From: Rivularia sp. MS3 | Lineage (GTDB): Bacteria > Cyanobacteriota > Cyanobacteriia > Cyanobacteriales > Nostocaceae | DNA: 64,000 nt | Direction: 5' to 3' | NCBI GenBank assembly: GCA_019192545.1 | Contig: JAHCMI010000029.1 | Span: forward strand, 29,199 to 93,198 | Notes under the pieces: generated by a model | Databases searched by the model: none | Seen by the model: only the letters and a program-made list of their open reading frames with translations | Told to the model about the DNA's origin: nothing | Made by a program: the position numbers and the translations under genes | In this document: in pieces, positions 17,856 through 26,845 of the stretch | How positions within the stretch are numbered: the stretch's first letter is position 1 | Layout of the letters: each line of letters opens with the position of its first letter

Positions 17856-18041
17856 TTAGCTAAATTCTTTGTGCTTATTCCAACGCAGATAAATAAAGTA
17901 GATGAGGATACTTATCTGTATTGGAAGCATAGCAGCTTGACTTTTCAAAAATGGATTTATAGACAAGCTAGACATTGCCAAAAAGTAACCCATGCCAAAG
18001 CAGCTAAGCATTATTAATGTCAGATGTTTACGTTTTAACAT
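17856..18041 (-). CDS. Small putative membrane protein
   Basis: 61 residues with two hydrophobic segments (about 8-28, LIMLSCFGMGYFLAMSSLSI, and about 37-53, AMLPIQISILIYFIYLRW) and basic ends. It lies 142 bases upstream of the copper ATPase on the same strand. No recognised family, and the ribosome-binding site is poor. It may be a genuine small membrane protein co-expressed with the pump or a chance frame. Confidence 0.35.
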   Translation of the reverse strand: MLKRKHLTLIMLSCFGMGYFLAMSSLSINPFLKSQAAMLPIQISILIYFIYLRWNKHKEFS

Positions 18042-18396
18042 TAGTTCGCCGGAGATTATTTATTGTGTTTTTTATTTAATTTGATAAATCTAGAATCTGA
18101 GATATTATCGGTAGATATATTTAGACTTTAACAGCAAAATTCCGGTAAAAAGTATATATTTACTGCCGGTTGATATTTCGCAATAAAAATTTAGTTGAAT
18201 TAGAAAATAACTCAGAAATCCTAGCTGCATACATTTATTTCTATACAGATTATAGTTATACGACAGCTAGGAACAAATTTGAGACTTGGTTTGCAATTCC
18301 CACCAAAAAACAAACAGAGCTAATATTACAATCGCGATCATTACGCACGCGAAATATTAAATAAAATAAAAGATTTGCTACTATTTGAATGTTTGC

Positions 18397-18672
18397 TTAA
18401 AACCAGCCTTGTCTATTCATAAAGTAAGTACCAACAAAATCGTCATGACTTTTATTTAGATAAATCATCCCTTCAATTAAACCTACTAGCTGCATAATCA
18501 AAAAACTCAAACCGTAGGTAAAATAACCCCCCACCAAAGAAATGATTAAGGTAATTAAGCCTTCTGATGCATACCCAAGAACAAATTTATGAATACCTAA
18601 TGCTCCAAAAATAATCCCGCAGAAACCTGCCATTAGTTGTTTAGTCGCATGGGAGGGAGTAATTTTTGCCAT
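18397..18672 (-). CDS. TM2 domain protein
   Basis: 91 residues. After a polar start (MAKITPSHATKQLMAG), two membrane helices carry the TM2 pattern: FGALGIHKFVLGYASEGLI, then a GGYFTYGL turn and a second helix. The tail ends MNRQGWF. TM2 proteins are small inner-membrane proteins of unknown role. The start at 18672 is preferred over the upstream ATG at 18738 because AAGGAG lies 6-7 bases before it and family homology begins there. A second TM2 protein is at 59487. Confidence 0.88.
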   Translation of the reverse strand: MAKITPSHATKQLMAGFCGIIFGALGIHKFVLGYASEGLITLIISLVGGYFTYGLSFLIMQLVGLIEGMIYLNKSHDDFVGTYFMNRQGWF

Positions 18673-19403
18673 ATTGCTGCTCCTTAAGAATAAAAATATC
18701 AAATTAACTAGCTTATTTTTGTTAGCAGCAATATTCAATAATATACTACCGCTAACTAGTGAAATTACTGTTTTTGAGAGTAAATAAACCCCTTTGAAGC
18801 CGAGCCTAAAAAAGGTTTGGCTTTATTCTGAGTAAAGATACTCTTATTCTTCTGTATATATTTATTTCAGCAAATTGTATATTGCTGGATTCTGTTATTT
18901 CGTAACAGAGAATCTCTGAATGATAATTAATCGCAATAAGCGTCATTCAAGGACGATGCAATATTCAGTTGTACAAGTCCTTACGCAAAATTCCGGACTA
19001 ATTCAGTGCGCTACAATCACTTAGGTACCATTAGAATACGGCTTTTACAGTCCATAATCGCAAGTAAAATGGTTCTGTAAAAGCAGAACTAAGTATATTG
19101 TGCATTATCGCTCTGAAATTTTATTATATTTATGTAGAAAACGCCCCGTGATAGTTTTAATCATAAAATAATTTAAAACACTCTGCATCCCTACAAAGGT
19201 TGAAATCAATCAACAAATAACTATAGACTCACTTAAATGCTTTGTTATATATCTAACATATATATTTAAGCTTACTATTATTTTGAGCATCTATGCTCAT
19301 AAATGAAGAATTATCTACACTCACTATAGTGAATACTAATTGAAAAATTGTTACACATAATTAATGCAGATTATTTTTATTCTGACAACAGTACATCAAA
19401 GTG
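18673..19403. other. 731-base spacer with several palindromes
   Basis: No gene seen. It holds a GU-containing hairpin (18797-18823), GCTTTTACAG (19041-19050) with CTGTAAAAGC (19075-19084), TGAGCAT/ATGCTCA (19284-19299) and the perfect 12-bp palindrome TCACTATAGTGA (19321-19332). The number of palindromes is high for one spacer and could mark an untranslated RNA or regulator sites. Confidence 0.5.
18797..18826 (+). terminator. Possible terminator hairpin
   Basis: AAGCCGAGCC (18797-18806) pairs throughout, with two G-U pairs, with GGTTTGGCTT (18814-18823), followed by TATT. No plus-strand gene is known upstream, so its purpose is unclear. Confidence 0.3.
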
Positions 19404-20981
19404 TCAATTAGTACTACTACCTAAGAGAAATAAGCTTAAAAGAGTGCCGCTATTCCACAAACTATGTAGAAGCATAGGAGCCAGAAGATTGCGCGATCGC
19501 GAATAAACTACGCCGAGGACGATCCCCAGTACTGTAAGAGGTATAACTTCTGATAAACTCAAATGAACTGCGGCAAACACAAAACTAGAAATAAGTATCG
19601 ATCCCCATACAGGAAAGTATCGGGTAAGAGAAGGGAGCAAAAATCCACGAAATAAAAATTCTTCAAATAATGGTGCAGCGATCGCGGCGGTAGAGAAAAA
19701 TATTAATAAAGCGACATTATCCTGACTTTCCAAGACTATTTGTAAAAGGGGATTGCTACCACCTTGCCCCTGCCAAAGCTGTTGATTTATCAAAGAAACA
19801 ATAATGAAAATAGGTATTACGGCACAATAGCCACCAATTCCCCACAGCAGCCAGCCATCGTACAACCGGAAGCAAAACCAATCTTGTGGAAGAGGAAAAA
19901 ATTGTTTGATTGAGAAGTAAAGAACAGATAGCGAACCAAAAGCTACAAGTAAATAGCTAACTAAAACGTATAATGCTTGAATTCTGATGTCTGGGGCTGG
20001 GCGAGGAATGGGAAGAAGCTGTAATACGAGGGGTACAATTAATTGTCCCATTAAGAAAAAGCCCACCACAAACACCTGTAAAATTGTTTCACCATCCCAA
20101 GGTGTTTTCCAAGGAGTATCAGAATTTTGCCCTAATAACGATTGTTGTCTTTTGATTATCCACTGTCCGAAAGTGAAAATCAGCAATATTACACCAATAA
20201 AGCCCCCTAATGCCGGAAGAATGGCTATACCAGTCAACTTTAGGAGGGCGCTTTCTGCTGCTTTTTGCTCAATTGCTTTAAGATTATTTAAATATTCTGA
20301 ATTTTGTTGAATTTGGTATATTTTTTCTAAAGCGCTATAGCGGAACCAACCTTTTAAATTATCTTGGATTAATAATTCTGCTCCTTGTGAAAGCCTAGGA
20401 GATTCTTTCCATATTTGAATTAACGTTTGACTTGTTTGGCGAAGCTGAGGATTTATACTTAAATTTTCTTGTAATTTTTGCCAAGTCATAATAGCGGCAC
20501 TGCTGTTACCTTGACGTGCTTGCAAAATTCCTATCCGTAAATCTAATTTGGCAAGTGATTCTTGTAATTGATTAGAAGTTTGCTGTAATTTTCTTTGCTC
20601 CACCAGGGAAGAAACATTGATAGTAGGAGATATTTCCGATTCCGATTGCGGTGAGGTAATGCTATCAGTTGATTGCGAGCGTAATTTAGCTAATTGATTT
20701 TGAGCTTTTTCTAAATTGGTTTCGGTTGAGGTACGTGCTTCTTGATATTGTTTGAGTGCGCCTTCCAAAGGTTTTACACCCAATATGGCTTCTTTGAGGT
20801 TTTGCAAATTTTCCTCTTCATCAGAGGGTTGCCATTGTGTGGCTAACAATACGATATTAGTTTGGTATAATTCCAACTCGCTTTGGAATTGAGGCTCTTT
20901 CAAACTCCCAAGTAGAGACGAGCCAGAAAATAAAATTGCTACCAAGGTAAGAAAAAATAAAACAATCCGTTTAAGCGTCAT
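19404..20981 (-). CDS. CPBP-family intramembrane metalloprotease
   Basis: 525 residues. After an N-terminal membrane helix (LFFLTLVAILFSGSSLLG) comes a long helical, Gln-rich periplasmic-type region (about 30-230) with coiled-coil character, then several membrane helices. The C-terminal CPBP/Abi domain carries the catalytic EEFLFRGFLLPSL, followed by FAAVHLSLSE and LLHSLWN, the usual Glu-Glu, Arg and two His positions. The substrate is unknown; in cyanobacteria these proteins are chromosomal and not tied to a bacteriocin. The N-terminal helical extension is the cyanobacterial long form. It is a single gene. Confidence 0.92.
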   Translation of the reverse strand: MTLKRIVLFFLTLVAILFSGSSLLGSLKEPQFQSELELYQTNIVLLATQWQPSDEEENLQNLKEAILGVKPLEGALKQYQEARTSTETNLEKAQNQLAKLRSQSTDSITSPQSESEISPTINVSSLVEQRKLQQTSNQLQESLAKLDLRIGILQARQGNSSAAIMTWQKLQENLSINPQLRQTSQTLIQIWKESPRLSQGAELLIQDNLKGWFRYSALEKIYQIQQNSEYLNNLKAIEQKAAESALLKLTGIAILPALGGFIGVILLIFTFGQWIIKRQQSLLGQNSDTPWKTPWDGETILQVFVVGFFLMGQLIVPLVLQLLPIPRPAPDIRIQALYVLVSYLLVAFGSLSVLYFSIKQFFPLPQDWFCFRLYDGWLLWGIGGYCAVIPIFIIVSLINQQLWQGQGGSNPLLQIVLESQDNVALLIFFSTAAIAAPLFEEFLFRGFLLPSLTRYFPVWGSILISSFVFAAVHLSLSEVIPLTVLGIVLGVVYSRSRNLLAPMLLHSLWNSGTLLSLFLLGSSTN

Positions 20982-21141
20982 CTATATCCTCTCAGTTCAC
21001 AAGCTTCTTCTGGGAATTATCGCAATAAAACGTCTGTCTCGAACATATTTACCCCAAAAGCATAGGATATTTTAATTTTGAGATGGTTTTATTTAAGCCT
21101 ACCTACTTAGAATAAATATTATACAGTTTGCGATTTCTTAT

Positions 21142-21795
21142 CTATCCTAAATATAAGAACATAGCATTTTGAGCATCAGCTACATTTTGGTAGTAGTTGA
21201 GAAGCTGTTTGTAAACATCGTAGATATTGTCGAATCCGCTTTCTAAACCTTTGAGCTTGAATCGCTGCTGAAAATGAGTTTGAGAAAACTTTGATAGGGC
21301 TTGACTTACTTGTTTTACTTCCTCAACTGTAAGATATCTTAATAATCCATAATCCGTTTCATAATCTATAGTCTTACCTCCTAAAATGGCATTGATAGCA
21401 GGTAGTTTATCTTGCTTATTTTTACCTGTGAGAAATGGTAAGGGAGTTGGATCGTTAATTCCAGTTAAAATGAAGTGGATATTCTTCCATTGTTTGCCGA
21501 TATCGAACTCTACATTTTTACCTTCTGCTAGCATTGCAGGAATGTCTGACTTCAGCTTTGCAAACTCTTGTGGCTGCTCGAATTTCAATTTTTCTAAGGT
21601 TTGCGGTACGTAGTTAGTAGCTTCGTCAAACCATTTAGCATCTTCTGGATCGTTTAAATCGAGATTGAAATCTTGCCAAAAAGGTGAATCGGGTAAATAC
21701 TGAGCATCATCAAATAATTCAAAGAAATCGGGATATTTTTGAAATTTGTTTAATAAAGAAGGAGAAACTTGCTTAAAATATGCTTCTATTCCCAT
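21142..21795 (-). CDS. DUF1877 family protein
   Basis: 217 residues beginning MGIEAYFKQVSPSLLNKFQK, the usual start of YfbM/DUF1877 proteins, with the conserved WKNIHFILTG and GKTIDYETDYGLLRYL segments and the C-terminal YDVYKQLLNYYQNVADAQNA. Soluble, function unknown. The start was moved to the ATG at 21795 from an in-frame TTG two codons upstream; AGGA 8-12 bases ahead serves as ribosome-binding site. The stop of the broken Uma2 gene lies 6 bases upstream. Confidence 0.9.
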   Translation of the reverse strand: MGIEAYFKQVSPSLLNKFQKYPDFFELFDDAQYLPDSPFWQDFNLDLNDPEDAKWFDEATNYVPQTLEKLKFEQPQEFAKLKSDIPAMLAEGKNVEFDIGKQWKNIHFILTGINDPTPLPFLTGKNKQDKLPAINAILGGKTIDYETDYGLLRYLTVEEVKQVSQALSKFSQTHFQQRFKLKGLESGFDNIYDVYKQLLNYYQNVADAQNAMFLYLG

Positions 21796-21801
21796 TATCA
21801 A

Positions 21802-22052
21802 TTATCCTACTTTGTTTTTCACCCAATTCCGAAATGACTTAAGCAAAGCTATTTCGCCAATAGTTTTACTTTTCTGAATAAATTCGCCTGTATCTTTTAT
21901 AGCAACTAGATGATAATTTCTAAAGTAGAACCGTCGTCTGCAAATTGAGAACCTCTATCTTCACCTGTTTATTTAAGCAAAGTTTCAAAAGTTTCCCAAC
22001 TAATGGTATGCAGTACGGTTCGCGGTTCTGAGAGAGTATAAGTTGCAACCAT
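21802..22052 (-). pseudogene. Remnant of a Uma2-family (DUF820) nuclease gene
   Basis: Minus-strand translation from the ATG at 22052 gives MVATYTLSEPRTVLHTISWE then TFETLLK and a stop, continuing TGEDRGSQFADDGSTLEIII and another stop. A later frame gives KDTGEFIQKSKTIGEIALLK then SFRNWVKNKVG ending at 21802. These match the start and the end of Uma2-type PD-(D/E)XK proteins, which are about 190 residues. The catalytic middle is missing, so the gene is an internal-deletion relic with nonsense changes. A GAGGAA ribosome-binding site survives ahead of the ATG. Confidence 0.75.
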
Positions 22053-22069
22053 TGTTCCTCTTCAATAGC

Positions 22070-22672
22070 TTATGACTTAAAAAGGATATAACACAATATT
22101 CCAAATATTTTGCTTACGTTATTAATATAGTATTCCTTGAGGTCAATTTCGACTCTATTTTCAATAAGTTTTAAAAACTTCCAGTTAGTTCCAGTGGTAA
22201 CGGTTCCATAAATTATAGGAATATTATTACCTTCTTTTTCGTTAAAAATTTTGGCTGCAATCATTTCCGCTACGCATTGCCCCAAACCTCCGTTAATATT
22301 TTCTTTTTTAGCTTCTACAATCGTAATTATCGGAGCATTTAAAATTAATAATTCTGGAGAGTTGCTAATGATAAAGTCACAATTTCCATTCAAGCCTTGA
22401 CTTGAGTCCACTGTAAAATCAATTCCAGAAAACAAACTGATTTGATTTTGTAAAAATTTTCTGACAGCTATCAAAATAGGCGAAATAATCATTTCGGAAC
22501 GCGATTTTTCCGTATTACTTGCTAGGGCTAATGGAACATTTTCCTCAAGAGTATCCGCAAGTAATGATGGGATTTCGATTTCTGGTATGGATGCAAATAT
22601 ATCTATTTTGTCAGAAATAGTTAAATTAAAAGATTTTGTAACTTTGGATAAGGTAAAGTCGCTATATGACAC
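22070..22672 (-). CDS. PD-(D/E)XK nuclease-like protein
   Basis: 200 residues. The core [20 protein letters not shown], followed by [18 protein letters not shown], gives the D...E-x-K signature of the restriction-endonuclease fold (Asp in CDF, Glu and Lys in VEAKK), followed by the helix that packs on it. I believe similar stand-alone proteins are common in cyanobacteria; the substrate is unknown and a methyltransferase partner is absent. It sits directly upstream of the decayed Uma2 gene, another member of the same fold. The N-terminal [12 protein letters not shown] is typical of the group. Confidence 0.75.
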   Translation of the reverse strand: MSYSDFTLSKVTKSFNLTISDKIDIFASIPEIEIPSLLADTLEENVPLALASNTEKSRSEMIISPILIAVRKFLQNQISLFSGIDFTVDSSQGLNGNCDFIISNSPELLILNAPIITIVEAKKENINGGLGQCVAEMIAAKIFNEKEGNNIPIIYGTVTTGTNWKFLKLIENRVEIDLKEYYINNVSKIFGILCYILFKS

Positions 22673-22872
22673 GCTAATAAACCCTGCAATATATTCAGAA
22701 CTAACTCTTATATTATTTTGCTTTTTTTGATTATTTTTTTAGGAAAATTAAAACTGAATAACTAAAAGACTCATCTAAAATAATCTCAAGTCAGACATTT
22801 TTAGACAAGTCACTTTAATTATAAAATATCTTTTTCAGCAATTATTCAAATTGGTAACTCAGTACCATCGAA

Positions 22873-24135
22873 TTAACTAACCATACTGCTAAAGAAATCC
22901 AAAGTGTCTATCAAAGCTTGAATAAAAATATCGATTTCTTCGCGAGTATTATAAAAAGATAAACTGGCTCGGGCAGTACCGGGAGCATCTAAAATACGAT
23001 GTAATGGTTGAGTACAATGATGTCCAGAACGAATTGCTACACCTTCGTTGTCTAATAAAGTGGATAAGTCATTCGGATGAACTTCTCCTGTGGTAAAAGA
23101 AGCTAATGCGGCTCTACCATAACCATTTATATTAGGTTTAGGACCGTAGATTTTCAGTTCTGGTATTTTTTCTAATTGCTTAAATAAATAACCAGTTAAT
23201 TCTGATTCGTAAGCATAAATTTTATCCATACCAATGTTACTAAGGTAGTCTACTGCCGCACCTAAAGCTATTGCTTCAGCTATTGCAGGAGTACCAGCCT
23301 CAAACTTAGCTGGCAACTCAGCATAAGTAGAATATTCTAAAAATACATCGGCAATCATTTCTCCTCCACCCATAAATGGCGGCATTGCTTGGAGGTTTGC
23401 TAATTTTCCATACAAGAAACCGATACCGGTGGGAGCGCACATTTTATGCCCTGAGGCTACCAGCCAATCGCAGTCAATTTCCTGCACGTCAACAGGCATG
23501 TGCGGCACGCTTTGACAGGCATCAATTAATACTTTTGCACCTTTTTTATGAGCTAATTGGCAAATTTCTGTTACCGGATTAATACAACCTAAAGTATTAG
23601 AAACATGAACTACCGATACTAATTTTGTTTTATCGCTAAGTAATTTTTGAAACTGCTCTAAATCAAAAGTTTCTTCTGATGTTAGTTCAACATATTTTAA
23701 TACTGCGCCAGTTTTTTGAGCGATCAACTGCCAAGGTATGATATTGCTGTGGTGTTCCATCACCGAAAGAATAATTTCATCTTCAGGCTGTAAATTATTC
23801 ATTCCCCAGCTATAAGCAACCAAATTTATGGCTTCGGTGGCGTTACGAGTAAACACTATTTCTTGACGAGATGAAGCATTAACAAATTGAGTCACTTTAT
23901 CTCTTGCTGCTTCATATGCATCGGTAGCTTTAGCACTCAGAGAATGCGCGCCGCGATGTACGTTAGCGTTATAGTGTTCGTAATAGTTACGGATTTTATC
24001 AAGTACAAATAAAGGTTTTTGAGAAGTTGCAGCGTTATCTAAATAAATTAGAGGTTTGCCGTTAATTTCCTGATGTAATATTGGAAAGTCTTGGCGAACT
24101 CTATCTGCAAGGGTTTTTTCTTGAGTAAAAGTCAT
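22873..24135 (-). CDS. sufS: Cysteine desulfurase SufS
   Basis: PLP-dependent enzyme that takes sulphur from L-cysteine as a persulphide for Fe-S cluster assembly in the cytoplasm. The PLP lysine is Lys231 in [10 protein letters not shown] and the persulphide cysteine is Cys374 in [11 protein letters not shown], the SufS-type (group II) arrangement. The N-terminal [20 protein letters not shown] and HRGAHSLS are also diagnostic. The 420 residues are normal. It is the last gene of sufBCDS and follows sufD by 215 bases containing a hairpin repeat. Confidence 0.97.
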   Translation of the reverse strand: MTFTQEKTLADRVRQDFPILHQEINGKPLIYLDNAATSQKPLFVLDKIRNYYEHYNANVHRGAHSLSAKATDAYEAARDKVTQFVNASSRQEIVFTRNATEAINLVAYSWGMNNLQPEDEIILSVMEHHSNIIPWQLIAQKTGAVLKYVELTSEETFDLEQFQKLLSDKTKLVSVVHVSNTLGCINPVTEICQLAHKKGAKVLIDACQSVPHMPVDVQEIDCDWLVASGHKMCAPTGIGFLYGKLANLQAMPPFMGGGEMIADVFLEYSTYAELPAKFEAGTPAIAEAIALGAAVDYLSNIGMDKIYAYESELTGYLFKQLEKIPELKIYGPKPNINGYGRAALASFTTGEVHPNDLSTLLDNEGVAIRSGHHCTQPLHRILDAPGTARASLSFYNTREEIDIFIQALIDTLDFFSSMVS

Positions 24136-24264
24136 ACGATTATAGATTTTGACAAAGATGTTCTTGATTTGGATTAAAAATTATTTTTTTTCCTAAGTAT
24201 ATTATTCTAATCCCGTTATCCCGCTTCTAGATTACCTATTTATAGGCTTAACTATTAAATTTGA

Positions 24265-24328
24265 GAAACCAGGTTTATCTTGCTAAAGTATTAAAGACAA
24301 TCTGACTTTATTGATAAAACCCGGTTTC
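24265..24328. repeat. Hairpin repeat in the sufD-sufS spacer
   Basis: GAAACCAGGTTTATC (24265-24279) pairs with GATAAAACCCGGTTTC (24313-24328) with one bulge. It belongs to the dispersed AAACCCGGTTT family also found at 51845-51885 and 56186-56216. In the suf mRNA it would form an intercistronic stem. Confidence 0.6.
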
Positions 24329-24350
24329 TATAATTCCTAACTCCTAACTT

Positions 24351-25703
24351 TTAGTAAAATTCGTTTACTGTTTTAGTTAGGTTTTTACGTAAGGAAGAAA
24401 CGGGGATGCGATTAATTATCTCTGCTGCAAAAGCATTAATTAATAAGTGGCGAGCGCTGTTTTCATTAATGCCCCGACTTTGTAAATAGAAAATTTCATC
24501 ATCTTCTAATTGACTAACCGTAGCACCGTGAGCGCATTTTACATTATCTGCGGTAATTTCTAATTGCGGTTTGGTATCTACTCTCGCTTGAGGAGATAGT
24601 AATAAGTTTCGATTTAATTGGGATGCGTCTGTTAATTGGGCGGGTTTGGGAACGAATATCTTACCGTTGAATACCCCATGTGCTTTATCAGCTATGATGT
24701 TTTTTTGCAGTTGCTTGCTGTTACTGTAAGGATAATTTAAAGCAAGCGCGCTGTGAGTATCCGATAATTGATTGCCTGAGATTATCGTCAAACCGTTAAG
24801 CGTCGTTTCAGTTTGCTCCCCAGTTTGAAAGATTTCTAAATTATGTCGCGATAATTTTCCGCCCAAATTTATGGCGTTACAGGTATACCGACTGTTGCCT
24901 GCTTGAGTGACTGCTGTTTTGCCAATATGAAACGCTTCTAAGCCATCGCGCTCAACTCTGGTATGATTCACACCTGCATTTTCATCAACCCATATTTCTG
25001 TAACAGCGTTATTTAGATAAACTGCTTTTTCCTGCTTCTTTTCTATATCTCCAAAGTGAATAAATTCTTCTACTAAAGTAACTTCGGAACCTGTTTTTGC
25101 TACTACCAAACAGCGCGGTTGAGAAATTATTTTATCTCCAGCACTAATAAATACTAAGTGTATCGGCGTTTCTACCACTACATTTCTAGATAGCCAAATC
25201 AATGCTAAATCGTTGATTCCGGCTGTATTTAAAGCCGTAAATACTTCTTGATTTCCTTGTGCCTGCCCTAAATACTCTTTGACAAAATCCCCATCTAAAT
25301 CAGGTAAACTCGCAAGATTGCTAACTACAACCCCATCTGGTAAATTAGCGATCGCCGATAATTCCGATTTAAATATACCGTTAACGAATACCAAACGGGT
25401 TTCGCTAATAGCTGTAAAGGGGGTATTATCTAGAGATAAAAAATTTCTCGTTTCTAGATTAAAATCGACTTTAAGTAAAGCGGATAAATCTGTAAACCGC
25501 CATTCTTCATTTTTTTTATTCGGTAAGGAAGAATTACGCACTTGAGAAGCAGCGCTATCTTTTAACTCTCGCAACCACCCTTTAGTTTCATCGGCGCTAA
25601 CTTTATCTAACAACTCATTTAAATAAGCATCTCCAGACAGCTTCTTTGATAAATTTGCTTCCGTAGTAGTAGACATTTGATTTGGAGTTACTTCTATATT
25701 CAT
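24351..25703 (-). CDS. sufD: Fe-S cluster assembly protein SufD
   Basis: Scaffold partner in the SufBC2D complex. 450 residues with an N-terminal helical region (YLNELLDKVSADETKGWLRE, KKNEEWRFTDLSALL) and a right-handed beta-helix core. The C-terminal region carries KCAHGATVSQLEDDEIFYL and RGINENSARHLLINAFAAEI, the SufBD family signature with the conserved His. Its ATG overlaps the sufC stop in TAATG, so the two are translationally coupled. An internal ATG at residue 10 is an alternative start. Confidence 0.96.
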   Translation of the reverse strand: MNIEVTPNQMSTTTEANLSKKLSGDAYLNELLDKVSADETKGWLRELKDSAASQVRNSSLPNKKNEEWRFTDLSALLKVDFNLETRNFLSLDNTPFTAISETRLVFVNGIFKSELSAIANLPDGVVVSNLASLPDLDGDFVKEYLGQAQGNQEVFTALNTAGINDLALIWLSRNVVVETPIHLVFISAGDKIISQPRCLVVAKTGSEVTLVEEFIHFGDIEKKQEKAVYLNNAVTEIWVDENAGVNHTRVERDGLEAFHIGKTAVTQAGNSRYTCNAINLGGKLSRHNLEIFQTGEQTETTLNGLTIISGNQLSDTHSALALNYPYSNSKQLQKNIIADKAHGVFNGKIFVPKPAQLTDASQLNRNLLLSPQARVDTKPQLEITADNVKCAHGATVSQLEDDEIFYLQSRGINENSARHLLINAFAAEIINRIPVSSLRKNLTKTVNEFY

Positions 25704-26491
25704 TACACTCCAACCTCAACACCTGCTTCTTCTAAAATCCAGTCGTAACCTCGAGATTCCAACTCTAAGGCTAAATCTTTGCCACCAGATTTTATAATTT
25801 TGCCTTTTGCCATCACGTGAACGTAATCGGGAACAATATAATTAAGCAATCGTTGGTAGTGAGTAATCATAATTGTGGCATTTTCCGGGCTAGTTAATTG
25901 ATTTACCCCACTTGCCACGATTTTTAAAGCATCAATATCCAAACCGGAATCGGTTTCATCTAAAATTGCCAAATCTGGTTCTAAAAGCGCCATTTGCAAA
26001 ATTTCATTGCGCTTTTTCTCCCCACCAGAAAACCCTTCATTTAAACTACGACTCAGAAAAGCAGAATCCATTTTTACAACTTCCAACTTTTCTTCTACCA
26101 CATCATCGAAATCAAAAGCATCGATTTCTTCTAAACCCTGAGCTTTGCGCCGAGAATTGTAAGCTACCCGCAAAAAATCTAAATTGCTAACACCCGGTAT
26201 TTCTAAAGGATATTGAAATGCTAAAAATACACCATTTCTAGCACGCTCTTCTGGCTCCATTTGCAAAAGGTTTTCTTGTTGAAAAAACACTTCACCACCA
26301 GTCACTTCGTAACTAGGATGTCCCGCTAAAACCTTAGAAAATGTACTTTTCCCAGAACCGTTTGGCCCCATAATTGCGTGTATTTCACCCGCACGCACCT
26401 CAAGATTTACACCTTTGAGGATTTGATTTCCATCAACATTTGCCGTCAAATCTTTGACTGACAGCACTACTTTGCTATTTTCGTTAATCAT
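25703..26491 (-). CDS. sufC: Fe-S cluster assembly ATPase SufC
   Basis: ABC-type ATPase that drives SufBD conformational change. Walker A is GPNGSGKST, the signature is [16 protein letters not shown], and Walker B with the following Asp is [16 protein letters not shown]. 262 residues, soluble. It lies 354 bases downstream of sufB, an unusually long gap occupied by a terminal-inverted-repeat element, and overlaps sufD by one base. Confidence 0.97.
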   Translation of the reverse strand: MINENSKVVLSVKDLTANVDGNQILKGVNLEVRAGEIHAIMGPNGSGKSTFSKVLAGHPSYEVTGGEVFFQQENLLQMEPEERARNGVFLAFQYPLEIPGVSNLDFLRVAYNSRRKAQGLEEIDAFDFDDVVEEKLEVVKMDSAFLSRSLNEGFSGGEKKRNEILQMALLEPDLAILDETDSGLDIDALKIVASGVNQLTSPENATIMITHYQRLLNYIVPDYVHVMAKGKIIKSGGKDLALELESRGYDWILEEAGVEVGV

Positions 26492-26845
26492 TTTTAGCTA
26501 CTTTCTATTTCTAAAAAATTGTAGTAGCGCTTTAGCGGGTTAATTATCGGATTTTAGAATTTTCTAGATAAACTATCGTAAGTTAATCATTCAGTTTAGT
26601 TAGAGAAAATTTCAGTCAAGCTCTAAACAAAAATTCAACGCTTCAACCCTTGTTTGATTTTGGATGAAATTTCTATTGAAATTAAAATTCAAAATCCAAA
26701 ATCTAGTTTGAAAAGTTTTGGGGAAGAAAATCTACACTCCTAACGCCAGTTCCTACAATGGAGAAAACCACCGCAATCAACTGGCTCAACTTTTCGCAAA
26801 ATCCAAAATCTTAATTAATAGCGCTAAAGCGCAACTACAAATAAA
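26492..26845. other. Long sufB-sufC spacer
   Basis: 354 bases inside an operon, nearly all taken up by the inverted-repeat element at 26521-26837. It also contains AAAATCCAAAATC-type runs that are common cyanobacterial filler. No ORF. Confidence 0.7.
26521..26837. repeat. Non-autonomous element with terminal inverted repeats inside the suf operon
   Basis: The left end (26521-26546, GTAGTAGCGCTTTAGCG then GGTTAATTA) and the right end (26812-26837, ending AGCGCTAAAGCGCAACTAC) are inverted copies of about 26 bases with three mismatches and one gap. The core CGCTAAAGCGC is exact in both. There is no transposase frame inside, so this looks like a miniature inverted-repeat element of 317 bases. 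No clear target-site duplication seen. Confidence 0.65.

Noticed and set aside
18170-18364. 64-codon frame starting with TTG
   Set aside because: No ribosome-binding site, weak start codon and no recognisable family; could be a remnant but I cannot support it.
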